Positions 54,448 through 63,485 are shown, numbered from the stretch's first letter. The stretch is 64,000 nucleotides of DNA from Thiosulfatimonas sediminis (GCF_011398355.1 NZ_AP021889.1:62001-126000); one strand, 5' to 3'. The notes: generated by a model not told the origin, from the letters alone. Made by a program: numbers and translations.

Positions 54448-55359
54448 TTAGCCGATTAAATGTTTTTGGATTAAGGCTTTTACCGGCTGTTCTTGATTAC
54501 TGATGGCTAAGAGCGGGATGCGTAATCGATGGAAGCCTTGTTGAGTTTCTTGCCACTGCTGCTGATACAGATCGGCGTAGTTTTGGCGCGTTTTGCTGCG
54601 AAAACTATCTAAGCGCATCAGTTGATTTTGGAGTCCTTGGATGTTGAGCCAGCCCAATTCGGGAATGTGCTGTTCCAAAGGGTCAAATACATGAAGGGCG
54701 ACAACTTCCGCATGGCTTTTTAGTTGTTTCAAGTTGGCCAATAAAGTGGCATCAAATTGCAGCATATCGCCAATTAAAAAGACTTTAGAACCGGGTTTTA
54801 AATTGCGTTGCAGCTGCTGTAATGCTTGTTGCCAGTACTGGCTTTGGGTGATGCCCGGTTTTTCGAGTTGCTGCTGAAGGTCAACGGTTTGCTGTAAAAA
54901 ATTGAGTAGGTTCTGCTGTGTTTTTTTAGGCGGCAACGAAATCTGCTGGCGACCATTAAAGCAGATGCCGCCGACACGTTCTTGTTGTTGCAGAGCAACC
55001 CAGCCGATAATCGCGGCTAAATTGAGAACTTGCGCGGTTTTTAAGCGCACTTGTGAGCCAAAAAAGAGCGCTGGCGTTTGCTCCGCTAAAATTAAGGTTG
55101 GACGCTCATGTTCTTCAACAAACAGCTTGGTATGGACTTTTTGAGTACGTGCGGTGACGCGCCAGTCGATATGTCGAATGTCGTCGCCGGGCTGATACTG
55201 TCGCACTTCGCTGAATGTCATCCCCCGTCCTTTGCGGACTGCATGGTGATCCCCTTGGCTGCTGGCGAGCAGTTTTTGCTGGCTCAGCAGTTTTTTCTGC
55301 TTCACGTGAAACCGCCAAGCAATCAGCTCGTCAAGATGGCTATAAATCGTCTCGTTCAT
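54448..55359 (-). CDS. DUF58 domain protein of the moxR-bat operon
   Basis: About 303 residues, cytoplasmic. It shows the DUF58 core: VRKGRGMTFSEVRQYQPGDDIRHIDWRVTARTQKVHTKLFVEEHERP followed by a VWA-like fold (VFLIGDML, AEVVALHVFDPLEQ). It usually works with the MoxR ATPase, whose gene ends 13 bases upstream. ATG 55359 is chosen; TTG 55368 is possible. The beginning of the coding sequence contains a parS-like 16-mer (55298-55313). Confidence 0.9.
   Translation of the reverse strand: MNETIYSHLDELIAWRFHVKQKKLLSQQKLLASSQGDHHAVRKGRGMTFSEVRQYQPGDDIRHIDWRVTARTQKVHTKLFVEEHERPTLILAEQTPALFFGSQVRLKTAQVLNLAAIIGWVALQQQERVGGICFNGRQQISLPPKKTQQNLLNFLQQTVDLQQQLEKPGITQSQYWQQALQQLQRNLKPGSKVFLIGDMLQFDATLLANLKQLKSHAEVVALHVFDPLEQHIPELGWLNIQGLQNQLMRLDSFRSKTRQNYADLYQQQWQETQQGFHRLRIPLLAISNQEQPVKALIQKHLIG
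55298..55313. promoter_or_regulatory. parS-like ParB-binding site 4 (intragenic)
   Basis: TGCTTCACGTGAAACC matches the parS consensus at 14 of 16 bases. It lies within the first codons of the DUF58 gene; intragenic parS sites are common in other bacteria. Confidence 0.55.
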
Positions 55360-55372
55360 TAGGGTCAATACG

Positions 55373-56347
55373 TTAGGCTATCGGAACCAATTGCAGTATT
55401 TTATCGGTCACGTCGTCTTCGCTCAGGTTTTGCGCTTGTGCCTCAAAGTTTAACAATAGGCGGTGTCGGAAGACATCGTGAATAATGGCCTGAACATTGT
55501 CTGGGGTGACAAACTCTTGGCCGTTGAGCCACGCGTGGGCGCGTGCGCCAAGTGATAGGGCGATGGTCGCACGGGGACTGACGCCAACGGCAATCCAGTC
55601 AGCCAGTTCTTGACTGTATTTCTCGCCTTGGCGCGTGGCGATGACGAGTTGCACAATGTAGTCTTTAATGCTGTCAGCCATATAAAGATTGAGCACCGCT
55701 TGGCGTGCGGCAAACAATTGCGTTTGTGTCATCTGAACGCCGATGGTGGATTCGTTTTGACGTGCTTCGTTTTCAACTAAGTCTAAAATCTGGCGCTCTG
55801 CTTCAGCTTCTGGGTAATCCACTTCGAGATGCATCATAAAGCGATCCAACTGCGCTTCCGGCAATGGATAGGTGCCTTCTTGTTCCAGTGGGTTTTGCGT
55901 GGCCATCACCATAAATAGTGGTGCCATTGGTAGAGAGCGTTTGCCAACACTGACTTGTCCTTCGGCCATGGCTTCTAAAAGGGCGGCTTGAACTTTTGCA
56001 GGTGCACGGTTGATTTCATCGGCCAACAGTAGATTGTGAAAAATCGGTCCACTTTGAAATTCAAACAACCCGGTTTCCGGACGATAGATTTCCGTGCCGG
56101 TAATATCTGATGGCAAAAGATCTGGAGTGAACTGAATCCGATGGAAACTCCCTTCTATCAGTTCCGACAGGGTTTTGATGGCTTTGGTTTTTGCCAGTCC
56201 TGGCGGTCCTTCGACCAAAATATGCCCGTCTGCGAGTAAAGCGATAAGCATTCGTTCGGTCAGTTTTGGTTGGCCGATAATCTGTTGGTTGATTTGCTGT
56301 TGCAGTTGTTGAAAACCTGCAAGTAGGGTCGATTCGTTGGCTGACAC
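55373..56347 (-). CDS. MoxR-family AAA+ ATPase
   Basis: About 324 residues. Walker A in HILVEGPPGLAKTKAIK, Walker B in LLLADEINRAPAKVQAALLEAM, sensor 1 in MVMATQNPLEQEGTYPLPEAQLDRFM, and the C-terminal lid with VGVSPRATIAL. MoxR ATPases act as chaperones for VWA/DUF58 partners, all of which are encoded downstream. GTG 56347 (AAGGA about 11 bases upstream) is preferred; a TTG at 56389 would add 14 residues. It is the first gene of the six-gene operon moxR-DUF58-DUF4381-batA-batB/C-batD. Confidence 0.94.
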   Translation of the reverse strand: MSANESTLLAGFQQLQQQINQQIIGQPKLTERMLIALLADGHILVEGPPGLAKTKAIKTLSELIEGSFHRIQFTPDLLPSDITGTEIYRPETGLFEFQSGPIFHNLLLADEINRAPAKVQAALLEAMAEGQVSVGKRSLPMAPLFMVMATQNPLEQEGTYPLPEAQLDRFMMHLEVDYPEAEAERQILDLVENEARQNESTIGVQMTQTQLFAARQAVLNLYMADSIKDYIVQLVIATRQGEKYSQELADWIAVGVSPRATIALSLGARAHAWLNGQEFVTPDNVQAIIHDVFRHRLLLNFEAQAQNLSEDDVTDKILQLVPIA

Positions 56348-56642
56348 GGCAATGCATTCCTTGCTAATTTTTTTGGCTATTATACGCAAAGCTTTCGGTG
56401 GCTAAAGCGTCAGACGGTGATTTCCCCAGTGTTGTCATTTTTTGTACAGGTTTTTACCTTGCTTGAATTGGGTGCTGCGCCAAGCGAATGGTTTATCTTT
56501 ACTTTTTCATAAGTTTTGTTTATCCATAGTGAAAAATAAAATTGATAATAAGCCTTGGAAAAACCATCCATTTTGCTATGATTTTGCTGTCCTCAGCAAC
56601 CCAGCTGTGGTGTTTACAAAACCGGTTTTTAAGGAGATAAGC

Positions 56643-57560
56643 ATGCAAAAGAGATGGCTAGCGCCAATTTTAGGGGCTTTATTAATCAGCGGTGTTGGTT
56701 ATGCGCCCGGCACCTATGCAGCAACAACACAAGAGGTAACGCAACAGCAGCAGGGACTGACTCTGAATGCGAATTTAATGTTGGCAGATGGTAAAGGGTT
56801 TGCGGATGAAATGGTGTTATTAACCCACGGAACCTTAACGCATAAAGAGCGCTCTACCTACGCCGCTTTGCAGAAAAATTTGGCAAATAACGGCATTAGC
56901 TCATTGGCCATTAACCTCTCCTTGGGATTGGATAATCGCCATGGCGAGTATGATTGTGCTGTGCCACATACTCACAAGCACACGGACGCGCTCAATGAAA
57001 TTGGTTATTGGATGACTTGGTTGCAGCAACAGGGCGCCGAGAAAGTGACCTTGATGGGGCATTCGCGCGGTGGAAATCAAACGGCTTGGTATGCCGCAGA
57101 GCGCGATAGCGATCAGGTGGCGAAAGTCATTTTAATTGCGCCGGCAACGGGTGAACAGCAATCGGCGAAGGACTATGCTGATAAAGCCGGTAAGCCGTTA
57201 GCGCCGATTTTGCAGCAAGCGCAGCAGATGGTTGAAGCGGGCAAAGGAACCCAGATGTTAAAAGATACTTATTTTATCTACTGTAAAGATGCGCAAGTTA
57301 GTGCAGCCGCTTTTGCCGACTATTACACGGTTAAGGGGCAGTTTGATACACCGACGTTGCTGAAAGAGATTGCCAAACCGACCTTGGTGGTAATCGGCAC
57401 GGCGGATGATGTGGTTGCAGATTTACCTGAGAAGATTGCTCCTTTGGCAGATGCAGGCAAGATTAACGTAATTTCTTTAGAAGATGCAGATCACTTTTTC
57501 CTCGATTTTGCGAATGAGGATTTAGCCGCCGCTGCCGCTGAGTTTATTCGCAGCGAGTAA
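56643..57560 (+). CDS. Secreted alpha/beta hydrolase
   Basis: 305 residues with a signal peptide (LAPILGALLISGVGYAPGTYA). The alpha/beta hydrolase fold follows, with the nucleophile elbow LMGHSRGGNQTAWY, the acid in VVIGTADDVVADLPE and the histidine in ISLEDADHFFLDF. The segment GLDNRHGEYDCAVPHTHKHTDALNEIGYW resembles DUF3530-like periplasmic hydrolases. The substrate is unknown. ATG 56643 has an excellent AAGGAG eight bases upstream; upstream in-frame codons are non-coding leader. Confidence 0.85.
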   Translation: MQKRWLAPILGALLISGVGYAPGTYAATTQEVTQQQQGLTLNANLMLADGKGFADEMVLLTHGTLTHKERSTYAALQKNLANNGISSLAINLSLGLDNRHGEYDCAVPHTHKHTDALNEIGYWMTWLQQQGAEKVTLMGHSRGGNQTAWYAAERDSDQVAKVILIAPATGEQQSAKDYADKAGKPLAPILQQAQQMVEAGKGTQMLKDTYFIYCKDAQVSAAAFADYYTVKGQFDTPTLLKEIAKPTLVVIGTADDVVADLPEKIAPLADAGKINVISLEDADHFFLDFANEDLAAAAAEFIRSE

Positions 57561-57584
57561 CATTGTTAACGAAACATCAAAATC

Positions 57585-57613
57585 AAAAACCCAGCGATTA
57601 ATGCTGGGTTTTT
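57585..57613 (+). terminator. Intrinsic terminator of the hydrolase gene
   Basis: The eleven-base stem AAAAACCCAGC/GCTGGGTTTTT with loop GATTAAT, ending in a T-run, lies 24 bases after the stop codon. Confidence 0.93.
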
Positions 57614-57780
57614 TCATTTAAAGGAAAAGTAAAGACGTCATCAACCATTTCAGATGGTTATAGCTAAGCAATATTTTGATTTGGCAAAGCGTGCAAGAGT
57701 ATCCTCAGTTTGCGTGTTCAATAATCGCTTTGCCGTTGTTTTATGAAGCCCCTTGGCAGTTTGCGCGGAGTTTGTGTTTC

Positions 57781-58617
57781 TCAAACGTCGATGTCGTAAA
57801 TAGATTGTTTATCATCTACTTCGATAAGGTCGTTAAAAGCGTGCCATGAAGCATAGCCGAGCAAAGGCATAACAACCAGCATCGCTAGGCCGAGCGTGAC
57901 AATCCCGATGCTCACTAAAACCCCGATAGTGAGCGCCCAAAGCAGCATAACCAATTTGTTTTGGCCTACCACTTTGACGCTTAAAATCATCGCGGAAATG
58001 ACGCCGATATTGCGGTCGCGTAATAAGAGTGGAATGGTAACGACGCTGAGTGCAAAAACAATCGCAGCGAGAAACAGGGCGCCAATCAAGAAATACATCA
58101 TAAAGGCTTGTCCGGCCTCGGACGTTAGAAAGCTCATGACACCTTGGTTCGGATTGACGATGAGGAGCGAGTTGGATTCGATAATGGCACCAATCAGTGG
58201 AGTGATACGGCTCCAAATAGCGATGATTACCCCAAGTAATAGGGCAAAAAATGCAAATTCTGCTTTATTTTGTCGCCAAGCAAAGAGGCTGCGCATAAGG
58301 TTTGGCTGTTGGTGCCGCGAGAGTTGGCAGGAGGTGGCGTAGAGTCCGGTTGCTAAAAAGGGGGTTAGCATGACAAATAAGGTTGCCATTTTAAACATCA
58401 TAATGGGTTGTTGTTGAAAACTGGTGTAAACCAGCATGACGCAAAGCGCCATAATTGCGCCGTAAAACAGAGAGGCAATCGGTGCATGGCTTATATCCAA
58501 AGCACCTTTTTTCAGCCAAGTGCCAATGGCAGAGACTTTGCAGCCGCGTGAAACAATGTGTTCACCGCTTTCGGTGTAGTGATCTTGAATTAGGTTTGGT
58601 GAAATTTCAGTTGCCAT
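57781..58617 (-). CDS. DUF2189 inner-membrane protein
   Basis: 278 residues. A hydrophilic N-terminus is followed by about six membrane helices: ASLFYGAIMALCVMLVYTSF, MATLFVMLTPFLATGLYATS, and further segments to ALTIGVLVSIGIVTLGLAMLVVMPLLGYASWHAFNDLI. The last is the DUF2189 signature. Function is unknown. ATG 58617 is chosen, with GGAGG seven bases upstream; 58647 is longer without a better site. It stands alone. A copy of the repeat family lies about 60 bases upstream of its start. Confidence 0.88.
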   Translation of the reverse strand: MATEISPNLIQDHYTESGEHIVSRGCKVSAIGTWLKKGALDISHAPIASLFYGAIMALCVMLVYTSFQQQPIMMFKMATLFVMLTPFLATGLYATSCQLSRHQQPNLMRSLFAWRQNKAEFAFFALLLGVIIAIWSRITPLIGAIIESNSLLIVNPNQGVMSFLTSEAGQAFMMYFLIGALFLAAIVFALSVVTIPLLLRDRNIGVISAMILSVKVVGQNKLVMLLWALTIGVLVSIGIVTLGLAMLVVMPLLGYASWHAFNDLIEVDDKQSIYDIDV

Positions 58618-58676
58618 ATCAACCTCCAAGGTTTTAACAATAGCCATTCAATATTCAAGTAATTCGATCTAATTTA

Positions 58677-58696
58677 GAGAGACACAGAATAAGCCC
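58677..58696. repeat. Dispersed inverted repeat, copy F (one clear arm)
   Basis: GAGAGACACAGAATAAGCCC followed by TCATTGAGTT aligns over about 30 bases with the reverse complement of copy C (63667-63638). The opposite arm is degenerate. Confidence 0.45.
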
Positions 58697-58902
58697 TCAT
58701 TGAGTTAGTATTTTTATTGAGTCCTTTTTATAGACTCTTTCTATTTATACTGAATCTCACCCAGTTAAGGAAAATTAAAAAAATCACTTTAGTCTTAGGT
58801 AAAACTTATATAAGTGCCTGTTAATTTTAAGAAAAGTCGCGAGCTGTCTACGTTTTGTCGGAAGACTCGGCTAATATAGCCGGCTTCATTTTGTTATTTA
58901 TT

Positions 58903-58944
58903 GGGCACAGAATAATTTCCAATTAGGATTGATTCTGTGTCGCC
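58903..58944. repeat. Dispersed inverted repeat, copy G
   Basis: The left arm GGGCACAGAATAATTTCC and right arm GGATTGATTCTGTGTCGCC form an inverted pair with a perfect CACAGAAT/ATTCTGTG core. It lies about 40 bases before the cmoM start. Confidence 0.5.
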
Positions 58945-58984
58945 TTAACTTTCGTTGAATTTATCTGTCGCTGAGAAACCATGC

Positions 58985-59779
58985 ATGAAACAAGATTCTG
59001 CTAAACCAATAACTTCCCCATTGCAAGATCGCAATTTCGATAAATTAGTCGATAAATTCGAGAAAAAGGTCTACGACACGTTAAAGGGTGAGTGGCGGTT
59101 AACGCTGCTAAAAGAGGATTTAGAAGCCTTACGAACGAGTGCGCCTTTGCGGATTTGGGATGCTGGTTGTGGGTTTGCGCAAATCAGCCAATGGTTTGCT
59201 GAGGCCGGTCACCAGATGACACTTTGTGATTTATCGCATCAGATGTTATTACGCGCGCAAGCCAATTTTGCCGCCGCAGAATTGTCTGCCACTTTTATTG
59301 AAGGGCCGGCGCAACAGATTGCACAACAGTTGGAACCATTTGACGTGGTTATTTTTCATGCGGTATTGGAGTGGTTAGCCGAGCCGAAAGCGACCTTGCA
59401 AACCATTGCCGAGAAGGTACAGCCCGGTGGAACCTTGTCTTTGTTGTTTTATAACCGCAATGCGGTGGTGATAAGCAATGCCTTGAAAGGGGGTTGGCGT
59501 TTGCCATTTTTATTGAACGATGAGTATATCGGAAAAGGCAAAAAGCTCACACCGCCTAACCCACAAATACCGGAAGAGGTTTGTGATTGGCTGGCGCAGT
59601 GGGGGTTTGAAATTGAAGTACATACCGGTATTCGAGTTTTTCATGATTATATGGGGCAGGAGGCGATGCAGCATAGTGATAGCGAGCAGTTGCTGGCATT
59701 GGAATACCGTTACTGCCGTCAACCAACCTATCGAAATTTGGCGCGCTATATACATCTGCGCGCTAAACGGATCGCTTAA
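58985..59779 (+). CDS. cmoM: tRNA 5-carboxymethoxyuridine methyltransferase CmoM
   Basis: 264 residues, SAM-dependent class I methyltransferase. The N-terminus with LQDRNFDKLVDKFEKKVYDTLKGEWR, the SAM motif IWDAGCGFAQISQWFAEAGHQM, VVIFHAVLEWLAEP, GGTLSLLFYNRNAVV and the C-terminal EYRYCRQPTYRNLARYIHL closely follow E. coli CmoM (SmtA). It methylates the carboxyl group of cmo5U at tRNA position 34. Context supports this: cmoA and cmoB are encoded just downstream. ATG 58985 is used; TTG 58955 would add ten residues. Confidence 0.92.
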   Translation: MKQDSAKPITSPLQDRNFDKLVDKFEKKVYDTLKGEWRLTLLKEDLEALRTSAPLRIWDAGCGFAQISQWFAEAGHQMTLCDLSHQMLLRAQANFAAAELSATFIEGPAQQIAQQLEPFDVVIFHAVLEWLAEPKATLQTIAEKVQPGGTLSLLFYNRNAVVISNALKGGWRLPFLLNDEYIGKGKKLTPPNPQIPEEVCDWLAQWGFEIEVHTGIRVFHDYMGQEAMQHSDSEQLLALEYRYCRQPTYRNLARYIHLRAKRIA

Positions 59780-59868
59780 TCGCAATATTTAGCGATGTGT
59801 TTGGCATGGTTAGCGCGTCTTAATTTCGTATAATGGGCGCTGATTTTCAGTCGAAATTAAGAGCTTAT

Positions 59869-60735
59869 ATGAAATTGTCCAGTTTGGCGAAACCGCTGTT
59901 TCGCATCTTAATACGTCATCCAAAATGGTGGGCATTTGCGTTGATTGCGGTGGCGCTTTGGTATGCCTATGAGCGCTTCTATGCACGTCCGCAAATGGCG
60001 TATATGGGGGTGCCGCAAATCGTTCAGCTACATTCTGGTTATGATTTTAGCCATATTTTGCGTTATGACGGTTTTATGTTGGCCTACTCTGAAGCGTTAA
60101 AAAATCCGCTTTGGGTGACTTACAAAGTGACGGCCAAAAAGTTTGAATCGGGTGCGCGTCCTAGTCGTTTTCAAAGTGAACCGTTTTCGTTAAGTCGAAT
60201 CTCGCATGATGATTACACTGGTTCTGGTTATGATCGCGGCCACATGGCGCCAAATTATGTGATTGCAACCCGCTATGGTCGTCAAGCGCAGCTGGACACT
60301 TTTACCATGACCAATATCAGCCCACAAAAACCGAATTTGAATCAGAAATCATGGCAGCGCTTGGAGGAGATCGTCGCGAATGATTTTTCCAAACAATATG
60401 GTGATTTTTGGGTGGTGACGGGGCCGATTTTTGATACGGCGCCCAAATCGCTCAAAAATTCTTCGGTGGCCATTCCGGTGGCTTTTTATAAAATTTTGAT
60501 TCGCCCGAGCAACGAAGAACAGCCAGCGAATGCGTTGGCGTTTATCTTCCCGCAAACCGCGCGACCTAATGAAAGTTTGAACAAGTTTGTCAGTACGATT
60601 GATGAAATAGAAGCCCGAACGGGTATTGATTTTTTTGCCGATTTGGAAGACGAATTTGAAGTGCTGTTAGAGTCGAGTAAAACACCGCAGGCATGGAATT
60701 TGAATGCCGTTGCCAATCGCCCATCGCGCTATTGA
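59869..60735 (+). CDS. Membrane-anchored DNA/RNA non-specific endonuclease
   Basis: 288 residues. An N-terminal membrane anchor (WWAFALIAVALWYAYERFY, about 20-40) precedes a beta-beta-alpha-metal (NucA/endonuclease G) domain. The catalytic histidine is in YDRGHMAPNYVIA (~122), with the metal asparagine region FTMTNISPQKPNLNQKSWQRLE. The domain probably faces the periplasm and degrades nucleic acids there. ATG 59869 is chosen, with AAGAG upstream; 59833 adds 12 residues. It sits between cmoM and cmoA on the same strand, with no known link to tRNA modification. Confidence 0.9.
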   Translation: MKLSSLAKPLFRILIRHPKWWAFALIAVALWYAYERFYARPQMAYMGVPQIVQLHSGYDFSHILRYDGFMLAYSEALKNPLWVTYKVTAKKFESGARPSRFQSEPFSLSRISHDDYTGSGYDRGHMAPNYVIATRYGRQAQLDTFTMTNISPQKPNLNQKSWQRLEEIVANDFSKQYGDFWVVTGPIFDTAPKSLKNSSVAIPVAFYKILIRPSNEEQPANALAFIFPQTARPNESLNKFVSTIDEIEARTGIDFFADLEDEFEVLLESSKTPQAWNLNAVANRPSRY

Positions 60736-60765
60736 AATGGACCAAAAGTTAGTTGAGGAATGTTT

Positions 60766-61506
60766 ATGAAACTCCCTACGCAAAAAGACACGCTCTATAA
60801 CGTAGTACATGAAGCGGTCGGCGCTTTTCAGTTTGATGAATCGGTTGTGGCGGTTTTTCCGGACATGATTTCGCGCTCTGTCCCGGGTTATCAAACCATT
60901 TTGACCGGCATTGGTGAACTGACTAAGTTGCACGCTAAAGCGCATACGCGACTCTATGATTTGGGGTGTTCTCTTGGTGCGGCGACGTTAACCATGCGCC
61001 GTGCATTGGATGCCGAAGCGGGATGCTCAATCATCGCTTTGGATAATTCCAGTGCAATGGTAGAGCGCGCACATGAGTATCTTCAAGCATTTCATTCGGA
61101 TGTGCCGGTTGAATTGCATTGCGCCGATATGTGCGATTTTGAAATTAGTAATGCATCGGTGGTCGTGATTAACTTTACCTTGCAGTTTATCAATCCAGAA
61201 CAGCGTCAGCCGCTTATCCAGAAAATTTATGATGGTTTAGTTCCGGGCGGTGTACTGATTTTGTCGGAAAAAATTCATTTTGAGGATACGACTTTGCAGG
61301 CCAGTATTGAGCATATGCATTGGCAATTTAAGCGTGCCAACGGTTATTCTGAACTGGAGATTAGTCAAAAGCGCTCATCCTTAGAAAACGTCCTTATTTC
61401 GGATAGCGAGCAGACCCATCTTCAGCGTCTTAAAACGGTTGGTTTTAGCAGTGCCGGCATTTGGTTTCAGGCTTATAATTTTGCCTCTTTTATCGCGGTT
61501 AAATAA
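60766..61506 (+). CDS. cmoA: Carboxy-SAM synthase CmoA
   Basis: 246 residues. It makes carboxy-S-adenosyl-L-methionine from SAM and prephenate for tRNA uridine-34 modification. Conserved features are DESVVAVFPDMISRSVPGYQTI, the SAM-binding YDLGCSLGAATLTMRR, NFTLQFI, and the C-terminal FSSAGIWFQAYNFASFIA-like end. ATG 60766 is chosen because AGGA lies seven bases upstream; ATG 60760 is too close to it. It is followed 11 bases later by cmoB. Confidence 0.96.
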   Translation: MKLPTQKDTLYNVVHEAVGAFQFDESVVAVFPDMISRSVPGYQTILTGIGELTKLHAKAHTRLYDLGCSLGAATLTMRRALDAEAGCSIIALDNSSAMVERAHEYLQAFHSDVPVELHCADMCDFEISNASVVVINFTLQFINPEQRQPLIQKIYDGLVPGGVLILSEKIHFEDTTLQASIEHMHWQFKRANGYSELEISQKRSSLENVLISDSEQTHLQRLKTVGFSSAGIWFQAYNFASFIAVK

Positions 61507-61509
61507 GGA

Positions 61510-61525
61510 GTTTTCACGTGAAACA
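61510..61525. promoter_or_regulatory. parS-like ParB-binding site 5 (overlaps cmoB start)
   Basis: GTTTTCACGTGAAACA matches the parS consensus at 14 of 16 bases (first two differ). It spans the GTG start codon of cmoB; the first codons GTG-AAA-CAA provide half of the palindrome. Confidence 0.55.
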
Positions 61526-62510
61526 ACACTATGAGAGCTTTTGGACGCATCTTGAAGAAGAGCGTTTACAACCTTGGCGCGAGCAATTACCGGCTCTGAT
61601 TGATGATGCTTTGCATCCCGAAGGCAATGGAAATTTGCCGCGCTGGTTGGAAGCGTTACAGCAGATTAGACTTTATCCGCAAGCCCATAATTTTAATCTC
61701 AATGCCGATACGGTGAGTGTTGCAGAGGGTTCGCCATTGAGTGCTGAGCAGAAAGCAGCGTTGCGGCAGACCTTGCGAGTATTTCATCCGTGGCGTAAAG
61801 GGCCATATTCGGTCCATGATATTTTTATTGATACTGAGTGGCGTTCGGATTGGAAATGGCAGCGGGTACGGCCACATTTGGCAGATTTGCGCGGACGTAA
61901 AGTGCTGGATATTGGTTGCGGCAGTGGCTATCACCTGTGGCGGATGGCGGGAGAAGGTCCGCAATTGGCGGTAGGGGTTGATCCAAGTTTGTTGTTTTTG
62001 AATCAGTTTTTGGTGATGAAACATTTTATTGGTCCGCAAGTACCAGCGTATTTTTTGCCGCTGACCTTAGAGCAGTTACCCGTGTCTACAAAGGGTGGCG
62101 CTTTTGATACGGTGTTTTCGATGGGCGTTTTATATCACCGTCGTTCACCGATTGATCATATTTATGAGCTTAAGGCACAGCTGAGGGCGGGCGGCGAATT
62201 GGTTCTGGAAACCCTAGTGGTACCGGAATCATTTGGTCAGCTGTTGGTACCTGAAGATCGCTATGCGCAAATGCGTAATGTTTGGTTTTTGCCGTCTGTG
62301 CCGGAACTGGAAATCTGGTTGCGCCGTTGTGGATTGGTGAATGTGCGTTGTGTTGATTTAGACCAGACCTCGATTGAAGAACAGCGTAGCACCGAATGGA
62401 TGGAATGGAACTCGTTGCAAAGTTTTTTGGATCCGCAAGACCACAATAAAACCATTGAAGGCTATCCGGCACCTCTGCGCGCTGTGATGGTGTGCAATAC
62501 CCCACAGTAG
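61518..62510 (+). CDS. cmoB: tRNA U34 carboxymethyltransferase CmoB
   Basis: 330 residues. It transfers the carboxymethyl group from carboxy-SAM to 5-hydroxyuridine at tRNA position 34. Features are FHPWRKGPYSVHDIFIDTEWRSDWKWQRV, the SAM-binding VLDIGCGSGYHLWRMAGEG, FDTVFSMGVLYHRRSPIDHI and TEWMEWNSLQSFLDP near the end. The start is a GTG at 61518 with AAGGAG eight bases upstream. Length and motifs are as in E. coli CmoB. With cmoA and cmoM it completes the pathway from ho5U to mcmo5U; the first enzyme (TrhO/TrhP) is not here. A weak hairpin (GTAGGTA/TACCTAC, 62555-62589) follows. Confidence 0.96.
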   Translation: MKQHYESFWTHLEEERLQPWREQLPALIDDALHPEGNGNLPRWLEALQQIRLYPQAHNFNLNADTVSVAEGSPLSAEQKAALRQTLRVFHPWRKGPYSVHDIFIDTEWRSDWKWQRVRPHLADLRGRKVLDIGCGSGYHLWRMAGEGPQLAVGVDPSLLFLNQFLVMKHFIGPQVPAYFLPLTLEQLPVSTKGGAFDTVFSMGVLYHRRSPIDHIYELKAQLRAGGELVLETLVVPESFGQLLVPEDRYAQMRNVWFLPSVPELEIWLRRCGLVNVRCVDLDQTSIEEQRSTEWMEWNSLQSFLDPQDHNKTIEGYPAPLRAVMVCNTPQ

Positions 62511-62682
62511 CGGAACAGCGGTTTTTTAGCGATTGAGCAGGTTGTTTCGGCAATGTAGGTAGAGTTTCTTGTTAAGATGAAATACCTACTATATTTAGCG
62601 TAAGTAAAGTTTTCATTCACTACTGGTTGTGGATAAGCTTGTGGATTCTTGCGCTAGATTTTTTGGCCAACGCTGATATAGC

Positions 62683-63333
62683 CTAGCTTTGCGGTAGGGT
62701 TTGCCAATCTGGATAACCTTGCGCCATACGGCTGGCTTGAAACGCTTGTTGGTTGAGTTGTTCAACCGCTTGATAAGACCACAAGCAGTATGGACCGCGA
62801 CAATAAACAATCAATGGTTTATCTTTGGGCAGCATTGGCATTTTGTCGGCCAGTTGGTCGATTGGGATATTAATCGACCCTTTAATATGGCCGAATTGAT
62901 ATTCGTCTTCCGGACGAACATCCAATAGGGTGATCTCGTTAGCGTCTAAATGTTTTTTAAGTTCTTTCGGATTGAACGGCATTAAGGGCGCTTTGGGGTT
63001 TAATTGTTGATGCAAAATTTGTGAAACTTCGGCCATTTGCTGTTCTGCAACTTGGCGCATAGCATGAATTAGCGGCACAATCTCCGGTGTGCTAAGGCGA
63101 TAAATGCGTTGCGAACCGTTTTTTTCGCAGATAACTAGTCCGGCTTGTTTCAAGCTTTGCAAATGTTTGGAGACATTGGCAATGCTCAATTGCAATTTGT
63201 TGCTTAGGGTTTCAACGTGTTGCGGCGCCTGCGCGAGGATATCTAAAATCATCAGGCGATTGGCGTGTCCGAGGGATTTGCCGATTTGGGCAAGCTGTTC
63301 AAATAGGCAGAGTTTTAAATTAGCGGTTTCCAT
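62683..63333 (-). CDS. ArsR-family regulator fused to a rhodanese domain
   Basis: 216 residues. The ArsR winged helix (about 10-95; RLMILDILAQAPQHVETLSNKLQLSIANVSKHLQSLKQAGLV) is followed by a rhodanese domain (about 112-215; ITLLDVRPEDEYQFGHIKGSINIP). The active loop is VYCRGPYCLWSY with two cysteines. Such fusions are thought to sense reactive sulfur or metalloids, the rhodanese cysteine receiving a persulfide. No classical ArsR metal site (CVC) is present in the HTH, so sulfur sensing is the likelier reading. The divergent region contains a perfect palindrome over a promoter (63510-63533), a likely target. Confidence 0.92.
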   Translation of the reverse strand: METANLKLCLFEQLAQIGKSLGHANRLMILDILAQAPQHVETLSNKLQLSIANVSKHLQSLKQAGLVICEKNGSQRIYRLSTPEIVPLIHAMRQVAEQQMAEVSQILHQQLNPKAPLMPFNPKELKKHLDANEITLLDVRPEDEYQFGHIKGSINIPIDQLADKMPMLPKDKPLIVYCRGPYCLWSYQAVEQLNQQAFQASRMAQGYPDWQTLPQS

Positions 63334-63485
63334 TTCGTTTTACACGGTTCCATTTACATCAGTTTATTTTAACCTAGCAAGGCGCTAAACACCTCGCTGA
63401 AGCGATGTAAACTTATTCAGTGTCTTTTTAGTTTTACTTTATGGTGTGTGATAAAAAAGTTTAATTATTGATTTTAAAATAAGTT

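Larger units (their letters stand above)
58618..58984. other. Divergent intergenic region with two repeat-family members
   Basis: A region of about 370 AT-rich bases between the DUF2189 gene and cmoM, with copies of the dispersed repeat at 58677-58696 and 58903-58944. No ORF is supported. Promoters of both genes should be here but no clean -35/-10 pair stands out. Confidence 0.5.
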
